A DNA stretch of 64,000 nucleotides from Incurvaria masculella (lineage: Eukaryota > Arthropoda > Insecta > Lepidoptera > Incurvariidae): contig OX335655.1 of the NCBI GenBank assembly GCA_946894095.1, forward strand, positions 11,966,001 through 12,030,000, written 5' to 3'. A program made the position numbers and the translations under genes. The notes below the pieces were generated by a model. It saw nothing but the letters and a program-made list of their open reading frames with translations, ran no database searches and was not told the origin of the DNA. Positions 33,771 to 45,826 of the stretch are shown here, one piece after another (position 1 is the stretch's first letter; every line of letters starts with the position of its first letter).

Positions 33771-35389
33771 TCTATGTTCTTCCATTTCAAAAGGTTCCAT
33801 TACGGATTAATGTAACTTTCCTAACGCTTTAAATATCAAACTTTGGCATATATTTTGGGCGTTGACATCGTTCTGTCTATGTTTCAGCTCGTAAAGGGAC
33901 CATTTACTAACCCGATTTTAGTGCAGTTGTATCTGCGTCTGGCCTCATTATTCCCATATATTTTAGGCTGCTATTACGCTAAATTCCCATAGGCGTTAGC
34001 ATGGGCATGAGCAAAGTCGGGTAAAAGATATTTTTTATCGACGTACGTTAATGCGGGAAGAGCTGTCAGAATGTACTATAAGGTATATACTATCAAATTT
34101 GGTTTTAAATAGGAAAAAAAAACCGATAAACCCCCTTACACGGGAGAATACATAATTACGTTGTCATTTGATTAATGATTTAAATGCCAATTTTAAAAAG
34201 ATGGTAGATATTACTTAGAGCATACAGACATTTTCTGGATTCTGATAAATAAAACCAGAAGTTATATTTGATTTGTGACGTGAGTCACCACACAACGTCT
34301 CACCGTCTATGTTTTTTTTCTTTCATAACATCTTTCGCATGCAGTATGCAGGCTTGTTTTAAAACACTGCTTCTTCAACGACCTAAAGGCTGTTTCATAC
34401 TTGTTTGGCAAATATTATTCCGGAATAGATCGGATTGGGTTGTACGCTAGTTCATGGATGTATAGGATGGCTCGCTGACTATCTCTATGGGAATCGTTAT
34501 TTAAGACGAACTTGAGAACAAATACGAGAGTTGTTGTGGGACACCGGTAGAAACTAATTCCTTTCGCTATATATTATATATTACCTCAGCAAACACTCCA
34601 AAGTCGGACGGTATAACATTTCACTTGTGAAATGCTTCATTTGAAAATGCCTGCGCCAGTCGCCAAGTTAAATACGAATCACGCTCGCTAGGCACCTATT
34701 TTAATGAAAAGCACATTGTTGCAGAGTGCTTCGTTTGCGTTTCGTTCCCAACGCATTGTACCCAATGTACGCAGTAACCAGCGCTACGATAATACTGTGA
34801 CCTATATGTTTCTTCGCTTGTCTTTTATTGTCATTAAAAAGACGACAGACATAGTGACAACCTTTCGGCCGGTCATAACTCTGTCTCTGTGACAGCAAAA
34901 GTCTAGGTGCAAAATTATCTCTCGGACACATTTTCCCGTGTAGCTCCCATCCGCCAAACGCGCGATAAGTACCATAGTTCCAAAACGTATTATTATATTG
35001 ATTGTCATTGATTTCCAGTGTGAACGCAGCGCGTGAAGTTTTGCAGAGTCCGAGTAGGGTGACGCCATAACGAAATCTAAATTTATAAAAATATTTTTAT
35101 TTATAACTCGAAAACATTACAAATAGAATAAAGGTTAACGTAGTTCTTTTGCATTTCACATTGTATTGGTGCTATTTTGTTATTTGCTCTTTACAGGGTG
35201 TATTTAAATTTGTAGTATGTGTGGTATGTATGTGTGGTAACTCTCTTGACCGATTTTTAATGATACAGAACTACTTACGATTGGTACAATTAATCCTATA
35301 GGCATAATCTTACATTGCGTATAAAGAAACATGGTTAATCTTATTGTATTGATCTAATTGCTATTTACACGTGCCAACCAAGTTTACAA

Positions 35390-35869
35390 CATGCCGGTCA
35401 GTACATCGTTAGTATCGCGTATCGTGTTGCAAACTTGTCGATCATCGCTTCGCCAAAACGGTACTCGCGAATGTTCATGGCCACCCTATATACAAAACGG
35501 AGCCTACGCCACAGCCTACGAGTACATGCACTAGCGCGCCCGTGCCGGTGTGAGATTCTCAAAATCCATGCGTGCACGCCAACACAGGCGCGCTCTCTCA
35601 TTGCTTCGCGGCGGTGTGTGCGCGCGCGAACTGACTTTCTGCACAATGAGACTCGGAATTTTAGCCGATGCGGCCTGCCATTTTAAGTGTAACTTTAAGT
35701 CAAGCGGTTGTGTCGGTACTGCGACCGGCATTCCGGGTCGCTAATTCAAAGGTTTAATAAGTACGATACTCTAAAAGAACACGCGGTGCACGCGAATAGA
35801 GATATAACTGAGGACGATAAGTGAAAGGTGTTGAATATCGAGTCAAATATTGAATTAAAGCAGTTCGAT
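35390..35869 (+). promoter_or_regulatory. CpG-rich candidate alternative promoter and 5' UTR
   Basis: CpG-rich block in AT-rich intron sequence, directly before the candidate exon at 35870. A TATATAC element lies at 35487-35493 and a TCAGT arthropod-type initiator at 35398-35402. The last 45 nt before the ATG are open, with an in-frame TGA at 35822-35824. The promoter role is inferred from position and composition. Confidence 0.4.
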
Positions 35870-35996
35870 ATGGCAACCTTTAACAACCAAAGGACTAGGC
35901 TGATCGTTAAGATACCCAGGGATGTGCACGAAAAGAGTTCGCAGTGTTTTGAGAACGAGACGCAGCTGTTGAATGAGACCGAAGAATGCATGCCCG
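35870..35996 (+). CDS. SLC26A11: SLC26A11-like transporter, candidate alternative first coding exon (isoform B)
   Basis: ATG with MATFNNQRTRLIVKIPRDVH, then ENETQLLNETEECMP, to a GTATGT donor. Length 127 nt leaves phase 1; joined to the exon at 58069 (starting TG) it makes GTG and reads ...ECMP-VTDTASDKLSWMDN. An in-frame TGA 46 nt upstream bounds the start. The acidic/hydrophilic peptide suits a cytosolic N-terminus. It would replace the first 51 residues of isoform A. No transcript evidence is available here. Confidence 0.55.
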
Positions 35997-36923
35997 GTAT
36001 GTTTGCACAATTATTTTGCATATCAATATGTACGTAATGATGTTTTCCTGAAAACAACATTGTTGGTTTCAGTTCTGTTTTTATTTTTTTGTTGGCAATA
36101 GTCTAATCGGTATTATAATATTTTTCTTGAATTTTTGAAGATAAATGATGCATCGTAATTTACGTTAGAACACGATTCGATTCTCAACATAGTGGTCAAC
36201 CCGTCCTACATAGATGCATGCGAGTCTAAACCTACAGGAAAAATCTTAACATGTTATACAATACGCGCAAAATCTCAATAGAAAAGTCGATTCAGATTTT
36301 ATGCTACCGCGAGCGCAAGAAACTGGCTTTTAATTTTTTTTCTGAGTTTGAAAAAATTTACACATAAAATTGCGACAGGTTGATAAAATCATGTTCTTTA
36401 TTAAATGCATTACTTTACTGTGAATTTGCTGAATTTTGCTTAGCCTCGTTTTCAACAAGTTCTGCTTTATCTTAATCGAAACTTAAACAGCTGCACTTAA
36501 AGACCCTTTATTAATAAAGGCCCCTTAGTAAATAGTTATGTGTCGAATTGTACCAAAACTTACTAGCTTAAAGGAACCATGTTTTTCTTCTCTCTCCAAG
36601 GTACCTAATTTATAAAAGATGTAAGTTCGCTAGTAGAAGTCTCTTAAAATGAAATACAAGGAAGTGCTGGACACAATTTGCAGGAATAAACTGGAGCTAT
36701 TTCCTGTAACGCTATAGAGAGCTTGTCGTTATTAATTCCTCGGTTCGGCGCCACATCGTTATCGTGAGGAGCGACGAGACTGCTATGTACAGACGCCGGG
36801 AGAATAGAACCGATCCTTTGCGAAGGCGCAGCTTAGTTTACACCCCCGATCCTATCCGCCCACAGAAGAGTAAGGAGAGAGAGTAAGTAAGAGTGGCAAG
36901 AGGTAATTATTGCGACCAAACCA

Positions 36924-37304
36924 TTTTTTTATGCCACCTGACATGGATGGCTAATACCGCACAGCTACCGTTATGATATTAGCCCGATACACCACATTCC
37001 TGAAGGAATTAGGTGCCATGCCAGAACCTTCCCTTTATGAGCACGGCATTAAACTGAATGGAAAACACAGACAATTTTCAGTGCCGCTTCTACCATCTTT
37101 TCATCCAATGCGATGGTACAAATTCGGACGGACTTTAACCCTACAACCTAGTAAAAGAACCTACAGTTTAACACGGATTCCGAGCCATGGTGCAGCTCGT
37201 GACGAAATGCTCTTATTCAACTCGGAACTGAACCGTGCCTGAACGGGACGAGGATTTGGACCCAGACGTCTGGTATGCAAGGCAAATCCCCGCGCCACTA
37301 GGCG
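36924..37304 (-). mobile_element. SINE with tRNA-like head
   Basis: T-run, then CACCTGACATGGATGGCTAA, complete body, and at the right the reverse-complemented head ending CCCCGCGCCACTAGGC. Several small deletions. Confidence 0.8.
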
Positions 37305-37520
37305 AGGATGGAAAGACGGGAGGAGCGATCGAAACTCGATCGTATAACGGCAGCGTAGCCAAGAGTTAGTCCAAAACGTCTACCGGTAGTCAGTGCGATT
37401 ATGAATTCGGGACGCTAAACATCGAAATTTCGGTAAATACCAAATAGCGTCCTGTAAAGTTTTCACGTGTCGATGGAACTCGAGAAATAAACCCACCCCC
37501 ACAAAAAACCTCAAACCTGG

Positions 37521-37800
37521 TTTTCAAATGTATTTATGGATAAATTTAGGAGCGCGCGCAGTGGGCGTTAGGCGAACTAACATTTCCAAGTCCGAGTTTG
37601 ATTTCACAGAAAATACGTTAATACGTCGTTTACGCCGACTCCGCGTTTTCATACAAATCGGAAGTCCGTGTTTGACTTTGACAGCTTGAAGAAGTAAAAC
37701 CACAGAATAAGTAGCTAACATTTGTATGGTGTTTGACGTTCTTACGTAACTTCGAAGTTCCGTAAACGCCAATTTAGGTGAGTACTCGGACTGACCACTC
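37521..37800. repeat. Dispersed repeat R, copy 1
   Basis: Aligns with 60534-60817: GAGCGCGCGCAGTGGGCGTT, GACTCCGCG/TACTCCGCG, TTTTCATACAAATCGGAA, TTGACTTTGACAGCTTGAAG and ACGTAACTTCGAAGTTCCGT. A - strand frame is open through both copies. No TE proteins recognised. Confidence 0.7.
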
Positions 37801-39045
37801 GTATGTTTTTGAAAATTTGAGACAGCGGGTTTGATAGTAAGAGCGCTGGGTGGCACATCTCCTTCTTTTTTATAGCTATAACAATGCACACGGGCGCGAA
37901 TGTTGTTCGGCGTGCATTTTGTTTGAGGAAGTGAGCTGGAGAGGTCACCGTTGCATATGACTAAATGGCGAATCAATCCATCACCTTGGTAACAGGAACT
38001 AGTGGTGCGCGGCGTACCTCAAGGCAACGCTGTCTCTTTTTATAGCATACGTCTTTGGTAACGGTTTCGTAATATCTGCCTAACTGTGGTTCGAAAATAG
38101 CCTGTGTTTATAATAGCTTATTGATGTTACCATTGCTTCCTATTTTCTGTGAATTCAAGCATGCGACTTGTCCTTAAAAAATATAGTTTTTTTTATGTTC
38201 AGCGCGGCATATGGCCTACAGGACCTATTAAGGTGCATCAATTTGACGATAAAAGACAGAGAGAGACCCTAGAGTATTTTAAAATCGTAATACATTTTAG
38301 GGAATGCTCTATTTAATTTATTCCGATTCCGTTGTGGATGCAAAAACATGAAAAAAAAAATCATACAGTTCGTACCGTCTCCCATCATTAAGAGTCAGCA
38401 AAACCCCACCTACTATTTTTGACAGAGACTCAAATCTCTTATCTACGTAAGACAACCACTTGGCGAAGGCAGAATAACACATTTAGCTTTAGAGGGTTGG
38501 TCTTTTGACACCCAGTTTCAGCTATTTACCTTATCGTTTAACATTTCTGTCGCGTCCTCCTAGTCTATTGCGTCTTGCGAGTAGTTTAAGAGATTCCTTC
38601 GACCTGAGGGCCTCCTGATGCATCAGTGGTCAGATGTAGTAGCATTTCTCGTTGAATTTTATTTTATCATCAAAAAGGACTCCATTGATTTTAGTATTGT
38701 AAGAATATTTGTAGTGTATGGTCTATTATTTATTCTGTGGTATGTACCGGATGCTCTTGGTTTGCATGCATTTGTGATTTTTTCAAAAGAAGACATCTCG
38801 TGTGAAGGCTGATGGACATGTTATTTGAACACTGGCTGGCTCACGTTAAATGGTTTGACAAGTTACTGACACACAAACATCCTTACCACCAGACATGTTT
38901 TAATTATTATTTGCTAAATGTCTGTACCCATGGAGGTATCCTCCATGTCTGTACCAGTATAGTAGTTGACAGAAAGTATTCACTTTCGAGTTAAAGAAGT
39001 CACTTTACGTAGGTATTATTCTAAACGTAGGCACATATTATTTAA

Positions 39046-39587
39046 GGTGGCCCAACCCGCTCATCTCCCCATACAAAAGGGGAAAGAAGATCACGCCCAT
39101 ATTTCTTTTCAGAGATACAAAATTTTGCTCAAAATAGCTTTATTTGATCGAACTAGATGTCTGATGACCATTGGCATTGTAAAATTGTGTTTGGTTTCTA
39201 AGTTATAAGGTCCGAAAGTTCGAATTTTTCGCGCGTTTTAGACAATAACTTTGGAGGTGGATTGCGCAATGATAAAGTAAGAACATCGTAAAAAGATTAG
39301 TCACTAGACATAGCTTATTTAATCAAGATTTATGATCTATTTGGTTTTTGTTAGATTTTTGACTACAGCGGTCGTGGTTTACTTTTAGCTATAAGTCGTT
39401 TTGAAATTGAAATTTTCGTAAATCTTACCAAATCATACACTATGCACATTGTCTTTTTTGTGGACATGTTGCATCTTCCTCATCACGGCGCCTGTCTTAT
39501 TCTTTGAAACAGAGAAGGTCTCAGAGCGCAACAGCACGGTTTTGTACCGTGCTCGCGAATGAGTTAGGCCCGCCGGGTTGGGCCACC
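39046..39587 (+). mobile_element. TTAA-flanked nonautonomous element, copy B, complete
   Basis: Termini GGTGGCCCAACCCG and CGGGTTGGGCCACC are inverse and flanked on both sides by TTAA (39042-39045, 39588-39591), the target choice of piggyBac-like elements. 542 bp, no transposase frame. Interior conserved with copies at 24574, 31146 and 57126. Confidence 0.85.
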
Positions 39588-39591
39588 TTAA

Positions 39592-40440
39592 GTGTTAAAT
39601 GTCTGCGTAGTAGTTGGAAATTACATGTTTTATTCTCGGTTTTATAATGTGGTAAAGTAATGCAGGAGTATAATTTTATAGAATCGTAGGGATTTTTTAT
39701 TAGTTTAATCACATATTATCAAAGTATTGTAGGTATTTGGCTCGGTGAAATATAAGCTGCAATCTTAAACAAACAATTAGTTTGCTTAAATAATAAACAG
39801 CAACAAATAGGGATCTCTGCATACGCGCTCGTTTCGGAATAATAAACCAGATATTGCCAACGTTTGTTTACATAATGCATAATTTTGAGCACCCAACAAG
39901 ATGGCGCCTCATCATCTATTTTCAAATTAGTTGCCAAGTGTCATTATTGACAGTTCAGTTGACATTGATTCGACAGCTTTTCTTCTATAATTCTTATCAG
40001 ACCAAATATCTGACTAATTTTTCGAGATGGTTATGAAAACTGTCCAATTGTCAGTGACAGATATGCAACCTTTCAACAGTATTTATTAGTAACAGGTTTA
40101 AGGTTGTTTAAGTAGTCGCACACTGATAATCCAACGACCATCGACTGTGTAAGATGTTTTTATATGTAAGGCTGTAAGTCATAAATTTGTTGTACATCTA
40201 TGACCATGAATAGGTAATACACAATAAAATCTAACAACATAATCGTAAACTTAAATGTACTCGTTGCAATCTATTTAATGTCTAAAGGATGCCTAGCCAA
40301 ATGGTTGAAAGCATCGTGAAAGCTGGCCTGTTGTTGATCGGAATTATCGTGACGTATTGTTAGGATAACCATGAGACCATGTAGGGGGCGGAGTACTATA
40401 GCCCACGTTGCACGTTTGTTTATCTTCATCTATTCAACAT
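39592..40440. other. No recognisable feature
   Basis: AT-rich; chance frames only. Confidence 0.4.
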
Positions 40441-40726
40441 ACAGCTCCATGATTCGGAATCCATGTAAAACTGTATGTCAACTTCCCCTACTTGGTAGTA
40501 GGGCTTAAGCCTGCCCGGGTAGGTACCATCGCATTGGATGAAAAGTAGGTCGAAGCGGCAATGAAAAATTGTCCGTGTTTTCCATCCAGTTCAATGTAGC
40601 CGTGCTCATAAAGGGAAGGTCCTGGCATGGCACCGAATTCTTTCGGGAATGTGGTGCATTGGGCTAATATCAAAACGGTAATTGTTTGGTATTAGCCATC
40701 CATGACAGGTTGCATAAAAAATATTT
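40441..40726 (+). mobile_element. SINE body and tail (head-swapping family), head lost
   Basis: Starts ACAGCTCCATGATTCGGAAT and runs through GGTAGGTACCATCGCATTGG, GGTCCTGGCATGGCACC and GGTATTAGCCATCCATGACA to an A-rich end. Confidence 0.8.
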
Positions 40727-40754
40727 AATATATATTTATTATATTAATATGAAT

Positions 40755-41108
40755 CCCCTTTTATTTTTTTTTCTTCAACTGTGTGTTCAACAGTTTTCTG
40801 TTGAACTTCATCAGCACTGTTTACGATTTCAATTAAAAATTGTTCAAACAGTTCTAAAAAGCCGCCTATTTATCGTTCCATCGGAAAATCTGGGATCAGT
40901 CACGTGCGCAGGCGCAACGAATCGCTGCAAAAATATTAGTGAAAGTTTTCGTCAAGCATTGACGTGGGCGCATCAAGATCAAAGTCAAAAAGATAAAGCA
41001 AGTTTCCTCATGGATTTAGCTTCTAAAAATAGAGACGGCATAAGAAGTTGGAATAAGATGGATTCAATCCTCGGTACGTGTCCACTTATCTTCGTAGCTT
41101 TGGACTGA
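40755..41108 (+). other. Unassigned open frame
   Basis: The + frame stays open to a stop at 41108. The distal half (SESFRQALTWAHQDQSQKDK, ASFLMDLASKNRDGIRSW) is hydrophilic and protein-like. The first part overlaps SINE tail and T-rich sequence and is not credible as a start. No domain is recognised; it could be a TE scrap. Confidence 0.25.
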
Positions 41109-41291
41109 GGGACATTTTTTGTGGTGACTTATCAAATGGTTGACGTTTTTGCCTGCAAGGTTGACAAGGTGGATGGGTAATTTAGCGCGTTGCAATGCCA
41201 TAGTGTTGCCTTCTGTGAAATCGGAAATGAACGAGTACCAGCTAAAATGATCAGGTAATATCAGAAAAAACCGGTCAAGCGTGAACGTGTT

Positions 41292-41933
41292 GAGTCGTAT
41301 TCACTACGTATAATATTCACAACGTATAATCTTATTTTTTTCCAAAAAATTAAAACCATGCATAACGTATAATAGTCACAACGTATAATGTTATACGTTG
41401 TGCATGAGTTTAAAAATAAAATAAACTCTTTGCATCATGCAGAACGTATAATAGTCACAACGTATAATATTCCTAACATGAATTCACAAAAAAAGAAAAC
41501 CATGCAGAACGTATAATATGCCAAGAAGCACTGCATAAAGCGCCCTAACAACGATACATTTAAGGCTGAAATTGCTACGAATCGATATCTGTTGAAGAGT
41601 AACAATTTGCTACAACGCTAATTGAGACGGTCGAAAAGTCGCGTGCGAGTATAATCTTTAATCTTATATCGATAAGGGCGCTTATCGTATGAAATATTTT
41701 AGGATTATATGATATGCATGGTTTTCTTTTTTTGTTAAATAAAGATCATAACATTATACGTTGTGACTATTATACGTTATGCATGGAGAAATAAGTAATT
41801 TTATTTTTTGGACTTCTTCATGCACTACGTATAAGATTATACGATCTGCCGATTATACGTTGTGCATGGTTTTAAAATTTTGTTAAAATATGACATTATA
41901 CGATCTGCATATTATACGTTATGCCGTTCCCCC
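41292..41933 (+). mobile_element. Nonautonomous DNA element with 8-bp TSD, copy 2, uninterrupted (642 bp)
   Basis: Starts GAGTCGTATTCACTACG and ends GCCGTTCCCCC, flanked by AACGTGTT at 41284-41291 and 41934-41941. At least seven forward ACGTATAAT motifs in the left 230 bp face at least six reverse copies (ATTATACG) in the right 190 bp. It agrees with copy 1 at nearly every position. The paralogue at 76-218 shows the unoccupied site. hAT, P or Merlin-like by TSD length; no coding sequence. Confidence 0.85.
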
Positions 41934-42182
41934 AACGTGTTCACGTGCCGAGGGTATGGTCACTGCTGGAAATGGAAGAATATCGCCCTCACCTGATCAT
42001 TATTTTGCAGTTTGATACAAAATGAGCGCTTCAGAAATCGACGAAATGACCTTTTGGGCAAAAGTGATAGTTGGTACACAACTACATATAAGTATTTCCT
42101 AAATTGTTATTTTTTAGGATTTTTCCTTTTTTAAACAATAATTCGGTACAAAATGCGTGTGACTGACCGACGCCAAGGGGGG

Positions 42183-42477
42183 AACCGGCGTAAGACATGT
42201 GAAAATATGTAAGGAAATTCGATTAATTGTGCACCAATCAGAATCGTTTATGTTATACCTACTGCGCTCTTACTGGATAGAATATTTGGCATCCACTTGA
42301 GCGGTAACCGGCGTAAAATGTGGGAATCTGAGGGAATTCGATTAATTGTGCACCCCTCAGAAGCGTTTATGTCATAACCTTTTGCGCTCTTACTGGGTAG
42401 GATATTTGGCGTCCACTTCTGATAGGTGCAGAATTGATCGAATTCCTTCACATATTTTCACACATCTTACGCCGGTT
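42183..42477. mobile_element. MITE with about 55-bp TIRs and internal tandem duplication
   Basis: AACCGGCGTAAGACATGTGA at the left is inverse to TCACACATCTTACGCCGGTT at the right. The left unit is duplicated (42183-42299 and 42306-42419 share AATTCGATTAATTGTGCACC and TGCGCTCTTACTGG). Confidence 0.75.
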
Positions 42478-42726
42478 CAGCCCCAGAGCCAGACCATAAA
42501 GGGTGCCTTTTTTCGCTTTTTGCGAGATGACCCTAAAAACCAGTGAAGTGCGAGTCTGACTCGAGCGCACCAATTAACGATTTTCGGATTGTTTCCTTTA
42601 CATTTTCTGCGAGACCTTGCTTCTTGCCAAATCTCATTATAGAGTCAGCGGGAAGTCCGCAGGTTTTCATTTGTTTGCGAATGTCAAAAAGCCGTGTTTT
42701 TTTATCGCGTTGTCTTAGAAACTTAT

Positions 42727-42815
42727 TAGGGTTTCGTATCCAAAGGGTGCCTATTACTAAGCCTCCGCTGTCCGCCCATCCATCCGTCGGCTGTATCTCA
42801 TGAGCTGTTATAGGT
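42727..42815 (+). mobile_element. SINE family B, 5' fragment
   Basis: TTAGGGTTTCGTATCCAAAG and CCTATTACTAAGCCTCCGCT, ending TATCTCATGAGCTG. The rest is missing where the next SINE fragment begins. Confidence 0.65.
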
Positions 42816-42940
42816 AGATTCGTTACGAAATGCAGTTTCCAATTCAGAAAGAGGAAGAAAGTGGTAAATGAACTGGGCTGGGATTTGAGCCCAGACCAAC
42901 GGCATGGAAGGAAGTCCACCTGCCCCTGAGCAACGAGCCT
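42816..42940 (-). mobile_element. SINE head fragment, tRNA-like
   Basis: ATTCGTTACGAAATGCAGTT, GGGATTTGAGCCCAGACC (inverse B-box region) and CCTGAGCAACGAGCC (inverse A-box region). Only the head part of the SINE. Confidence 0.55.
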
Positions 42941-43676
42941 ATTTTTTAGCTAAAGTAGTCAAATATTCGTGGTAACACTGTAACATGTTAACCGAAAATC
43001 CATGTATTATTGAACAATAAGTACGTACTCTAAATAAACACATCGAATGAGCTTCTCGTTCCGTTGATTACGTATTCTAAGGTCTAAGGTACATATTTAT
43101 GGCTTAACATAAAATTACACGTATGAATTTCCATCTCATTCTAATGATACGGAAGGAAGTAGATTCAAAGCGAGCAATCTATCAAATGTACTTTATGTAA
43201 CTCGCCGTATACTCATGCAGGTCACGTCGTGAATATCGATTAATATGCATGAGTGGGCGAGGAACGGCCAGACACTTTCAGATGTGTGCCTTATCTGTGA
43301 TTTCATCTCTGCGGTTTTGTCAATCGTCACTATCACCAACTATTGTTAAGAGGATAATGAGGTGATCAAGTTGTGCTTGTGAACAATGGTGCGTACTGTT
43401 TCCTCAGTCAAATTAAGAAGTATTTTTCTGAAATATTGCACATTAAATATACTAGCGGTTCTCTGAGCTGTAGACCAAAAAATATTCAAAAACTGGTTCG
43501 ACTGGCAGAAAACATGAACATAAGATGTAGACGGCTTTCAGCACTAAACTGGCGTGTCCGGTCAACCAAGAACTTACAATGTCTAGATCATGTGCTTCGT
43601 ATGTTTTCGGTATCAACACATTTATGCATTTAGAAAATGTGTTTGATGTTGGCCCTAAATAACTAGTGGATCTCTG

Positions 43677-43985
43677 AGCTGTAGACCTCGCGAGTTAATA
43701 ACATCTGTAGATGTAGACCTCGCATAGCTTAAAACGGAATAAATGTTCACCGCAAACCTTACGCTTTAGATCTTGTCACTAAACTTTTTTTTAAGCTACA
43801 TCTCTGCCATTTTGGAATAATTTCAAAAGCTGGCTCAACAAAACAAATTCAAGATTATTATCGAACCTGCTCACAAAATTTTACTAGGATCGTACTGTAG
43901 AACAGAACAGCCGGAAAGAAATACGAAAGCATTTTTGCCCAAGGTGAAACGGAGATACGCTAGCGCTTCGCTCGGTCAATTACCG
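43677..43985 (+). repeat. Dispersed repeat S, copy 1
   Basis: Shares with 45827-46095 CTGAGCTGTAGACCTCGCG/CTATAGACCTCGCG, ATTATCGAACCTGCTCACAA and ACGAAAGCATTTTTGCCCA, ending in GCTTCGCTCGGTCAAT. No TE protein; probable nonautonomous element. Confidence 0.7.
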
Positions 43986-44742
43986 TATGACACCCTCCTT
44001 CACTTTTTTATAATGATTGTTGCGATTTAGCAAACATAACATTGTGTTATGCATGCCAGATTCGCCTTAAAATATAATGTTTTTGGACATGAACAGGCGT
44101 CAACTTTGCTACGGTTGTCCTCATGTCAGTGCCACGGAATAAGGTTTGTAAGTGAAACTAATGTATGCTTACTCTTGTGATGATGCAAACGGCAAGTTGT
44201 CGTCACAAATAAATTCCTTCGGTATAGCATGTGCTGAGCCAATATTTTACCAGCTGGTCCAATCGAATATTCAGTTAATTTTTGCATTCTCCATAGAACG
44301 GGAGTTAGTACTAAATGTATTTAAGGATTTTCTAATGTTCCAATCAAGAAAAATAAACCTGGAATATTGTATATTGGTAAATGTCCGCGGCTCGGCCCGC
44401 GTAAAAGTCCGAATAGCAACAGTCGGTTTTTTCTTGACCTATCCCTTTAACCTCACTAGGTCATTCGACACTTAATACAAATCAGTATCAGTTACTACCT
44501 ATTCAAAGAACTTAGGACTATTCTACATAGACCAGAAACCGAAATGAAGTTGCAAAAGCATAGCAAAAAGCTTACCTGGGATCGATAAAACCATGTTTAG
44601 GCATGCAATGCTAATATTGGTCAATTCAAAATCCAGTTGCTCCTAGTAAACAAAACAATGCGATAAGACAAACTCCTGAAACTCTTCTTGTGGTGTCTAC
44701 TAACTGTTGAAATGGCCTGACTTTTTTTTTCCTGTAAGCACA

Positions 44743-44901
44743 CGGTGTAAACGGCAACGTCAACGTATTCACGGCGACGATGTGTAAGCTGTCAAATCGA
44801 GCTTAGACTTGCAAATGATAGTTTAACGCCCACTGCGCGCGATTTTCAATTCTCCATACATTTGAAAATGCTAGTCGATCGGTTTGGCGTAAACGTAAAT
44901 T
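44743..44901. repeat. Dispersed repeat R, partial inverted copy
   Basis: TAACGCCCACTGCGCGCG and CTAGTCGATCGGTTTGGCGT are the inverse of blocks at 60485-60570. Confidence 0.55.
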
Positions 44902-45005
44902 TAATTTTGTCTTAGGTTTAGTCGAACTAAGGCCTCTGACACATTAACTGTGCTAAATAGCCTGAAACGGACGCGTGGTTTTGTAAATATATAGAAATAA
45001 AAATA

Positions 45006-45326
45006 CCGCATTCCCGTAGGAATTAGGTGCCATGCCAGCCCTTTATAAGCACGGCTACATTGACTGATGGAAAAGCACGGATAATTTTATATTATAGTTT
45101 TGACTTTTTTTCATCAATTATTTTTTTGAGGGCACCGTTGCCGGCGGGCTTAGCCCTACTACCAAGTAGGGCAAGGCTCCCTGTCAGTTGACAGTTTAAC
45201 ATGAATTCCGAACAACAGAGCAGCTAGCATTCGCGTGAGAGAGAGAGAAAGTGATGAATAAACGGGCCGCGGAACGTACCCATGGACTCTGACACTAGAA
45301 GAAAGAACCTGCGCCCCTGATCTGCC
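45006..45326 (-). mobile_element. SINE with tRNA-like head, tail lost
   Basis: Body from CATTCCCGTAGGAATTAGGT through CACGGCTACATTGA, then GCGTGAGAGAGAGAG and a decayed head with GCGCCCCTGATCTGC. The tail side is truncated. Confidence 0.65.
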
Positions 45327-45826
45327 GCAAATTATTTTAATTTCAAGTAGAGCATTGATTCTTTGTTCGTGAATGAAGCAATGAAAAGACCGCTTCACTT
45401 ATCAGGTAAGCGCTTTGGCAGCGGGTCTCGGTCTACAATACCGTGCCATGAACGTATCACGTGCAACCAACTATCGCCAACATAATGAGAACACTAGGAA
45501 CAAGTAATGTCGTGATTCGCTTGCAAGGGCTCACGCCTTCCGATGGCGAAGCATTCTTACGCATTGTCACTATGTATTCTATAATTAAGTCACCCGGGTC
45601 AAGTAGCCAGTTCGCGTGACAATTTCAATGGAGGAGGTGTACCACGGCTTCGGGAAATCGGCCCTTAATTATTTCGGGTTTTCCGATTATTTAGGGTTAA
45701 AATGGTGTCGACATTACGTGAGTAAATTTTGTCCGCCTTACTCGGTGGAAGTATACAAATGTTCCAAATTCAAAACATCACCACCTTACGCAGGTATTTA
45801 ACCGACTGTTGTGAAATCTTTATAAA

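Larger units (their letters stand above)
41269..42550 (+). repeat. Dispersed repeat hosting two small elements
   Basis: Flanks of the 642-bp element (41269-41291 and 41934-42182) match 76-218 and 571-722 at the window start. After the MITE at 42183 the host repeat resumes with TTTTTCGCTTTTTGCGAGAT at 42509. Family unassigned. Confidence 0.5.

Noticed and set aside
42533..42919. 128-codon - strand frame
   Set aside because: It runs across a SINE-B fragment, a SINE head and an unassigned repeat, so it is a composite of noncoding repeats.
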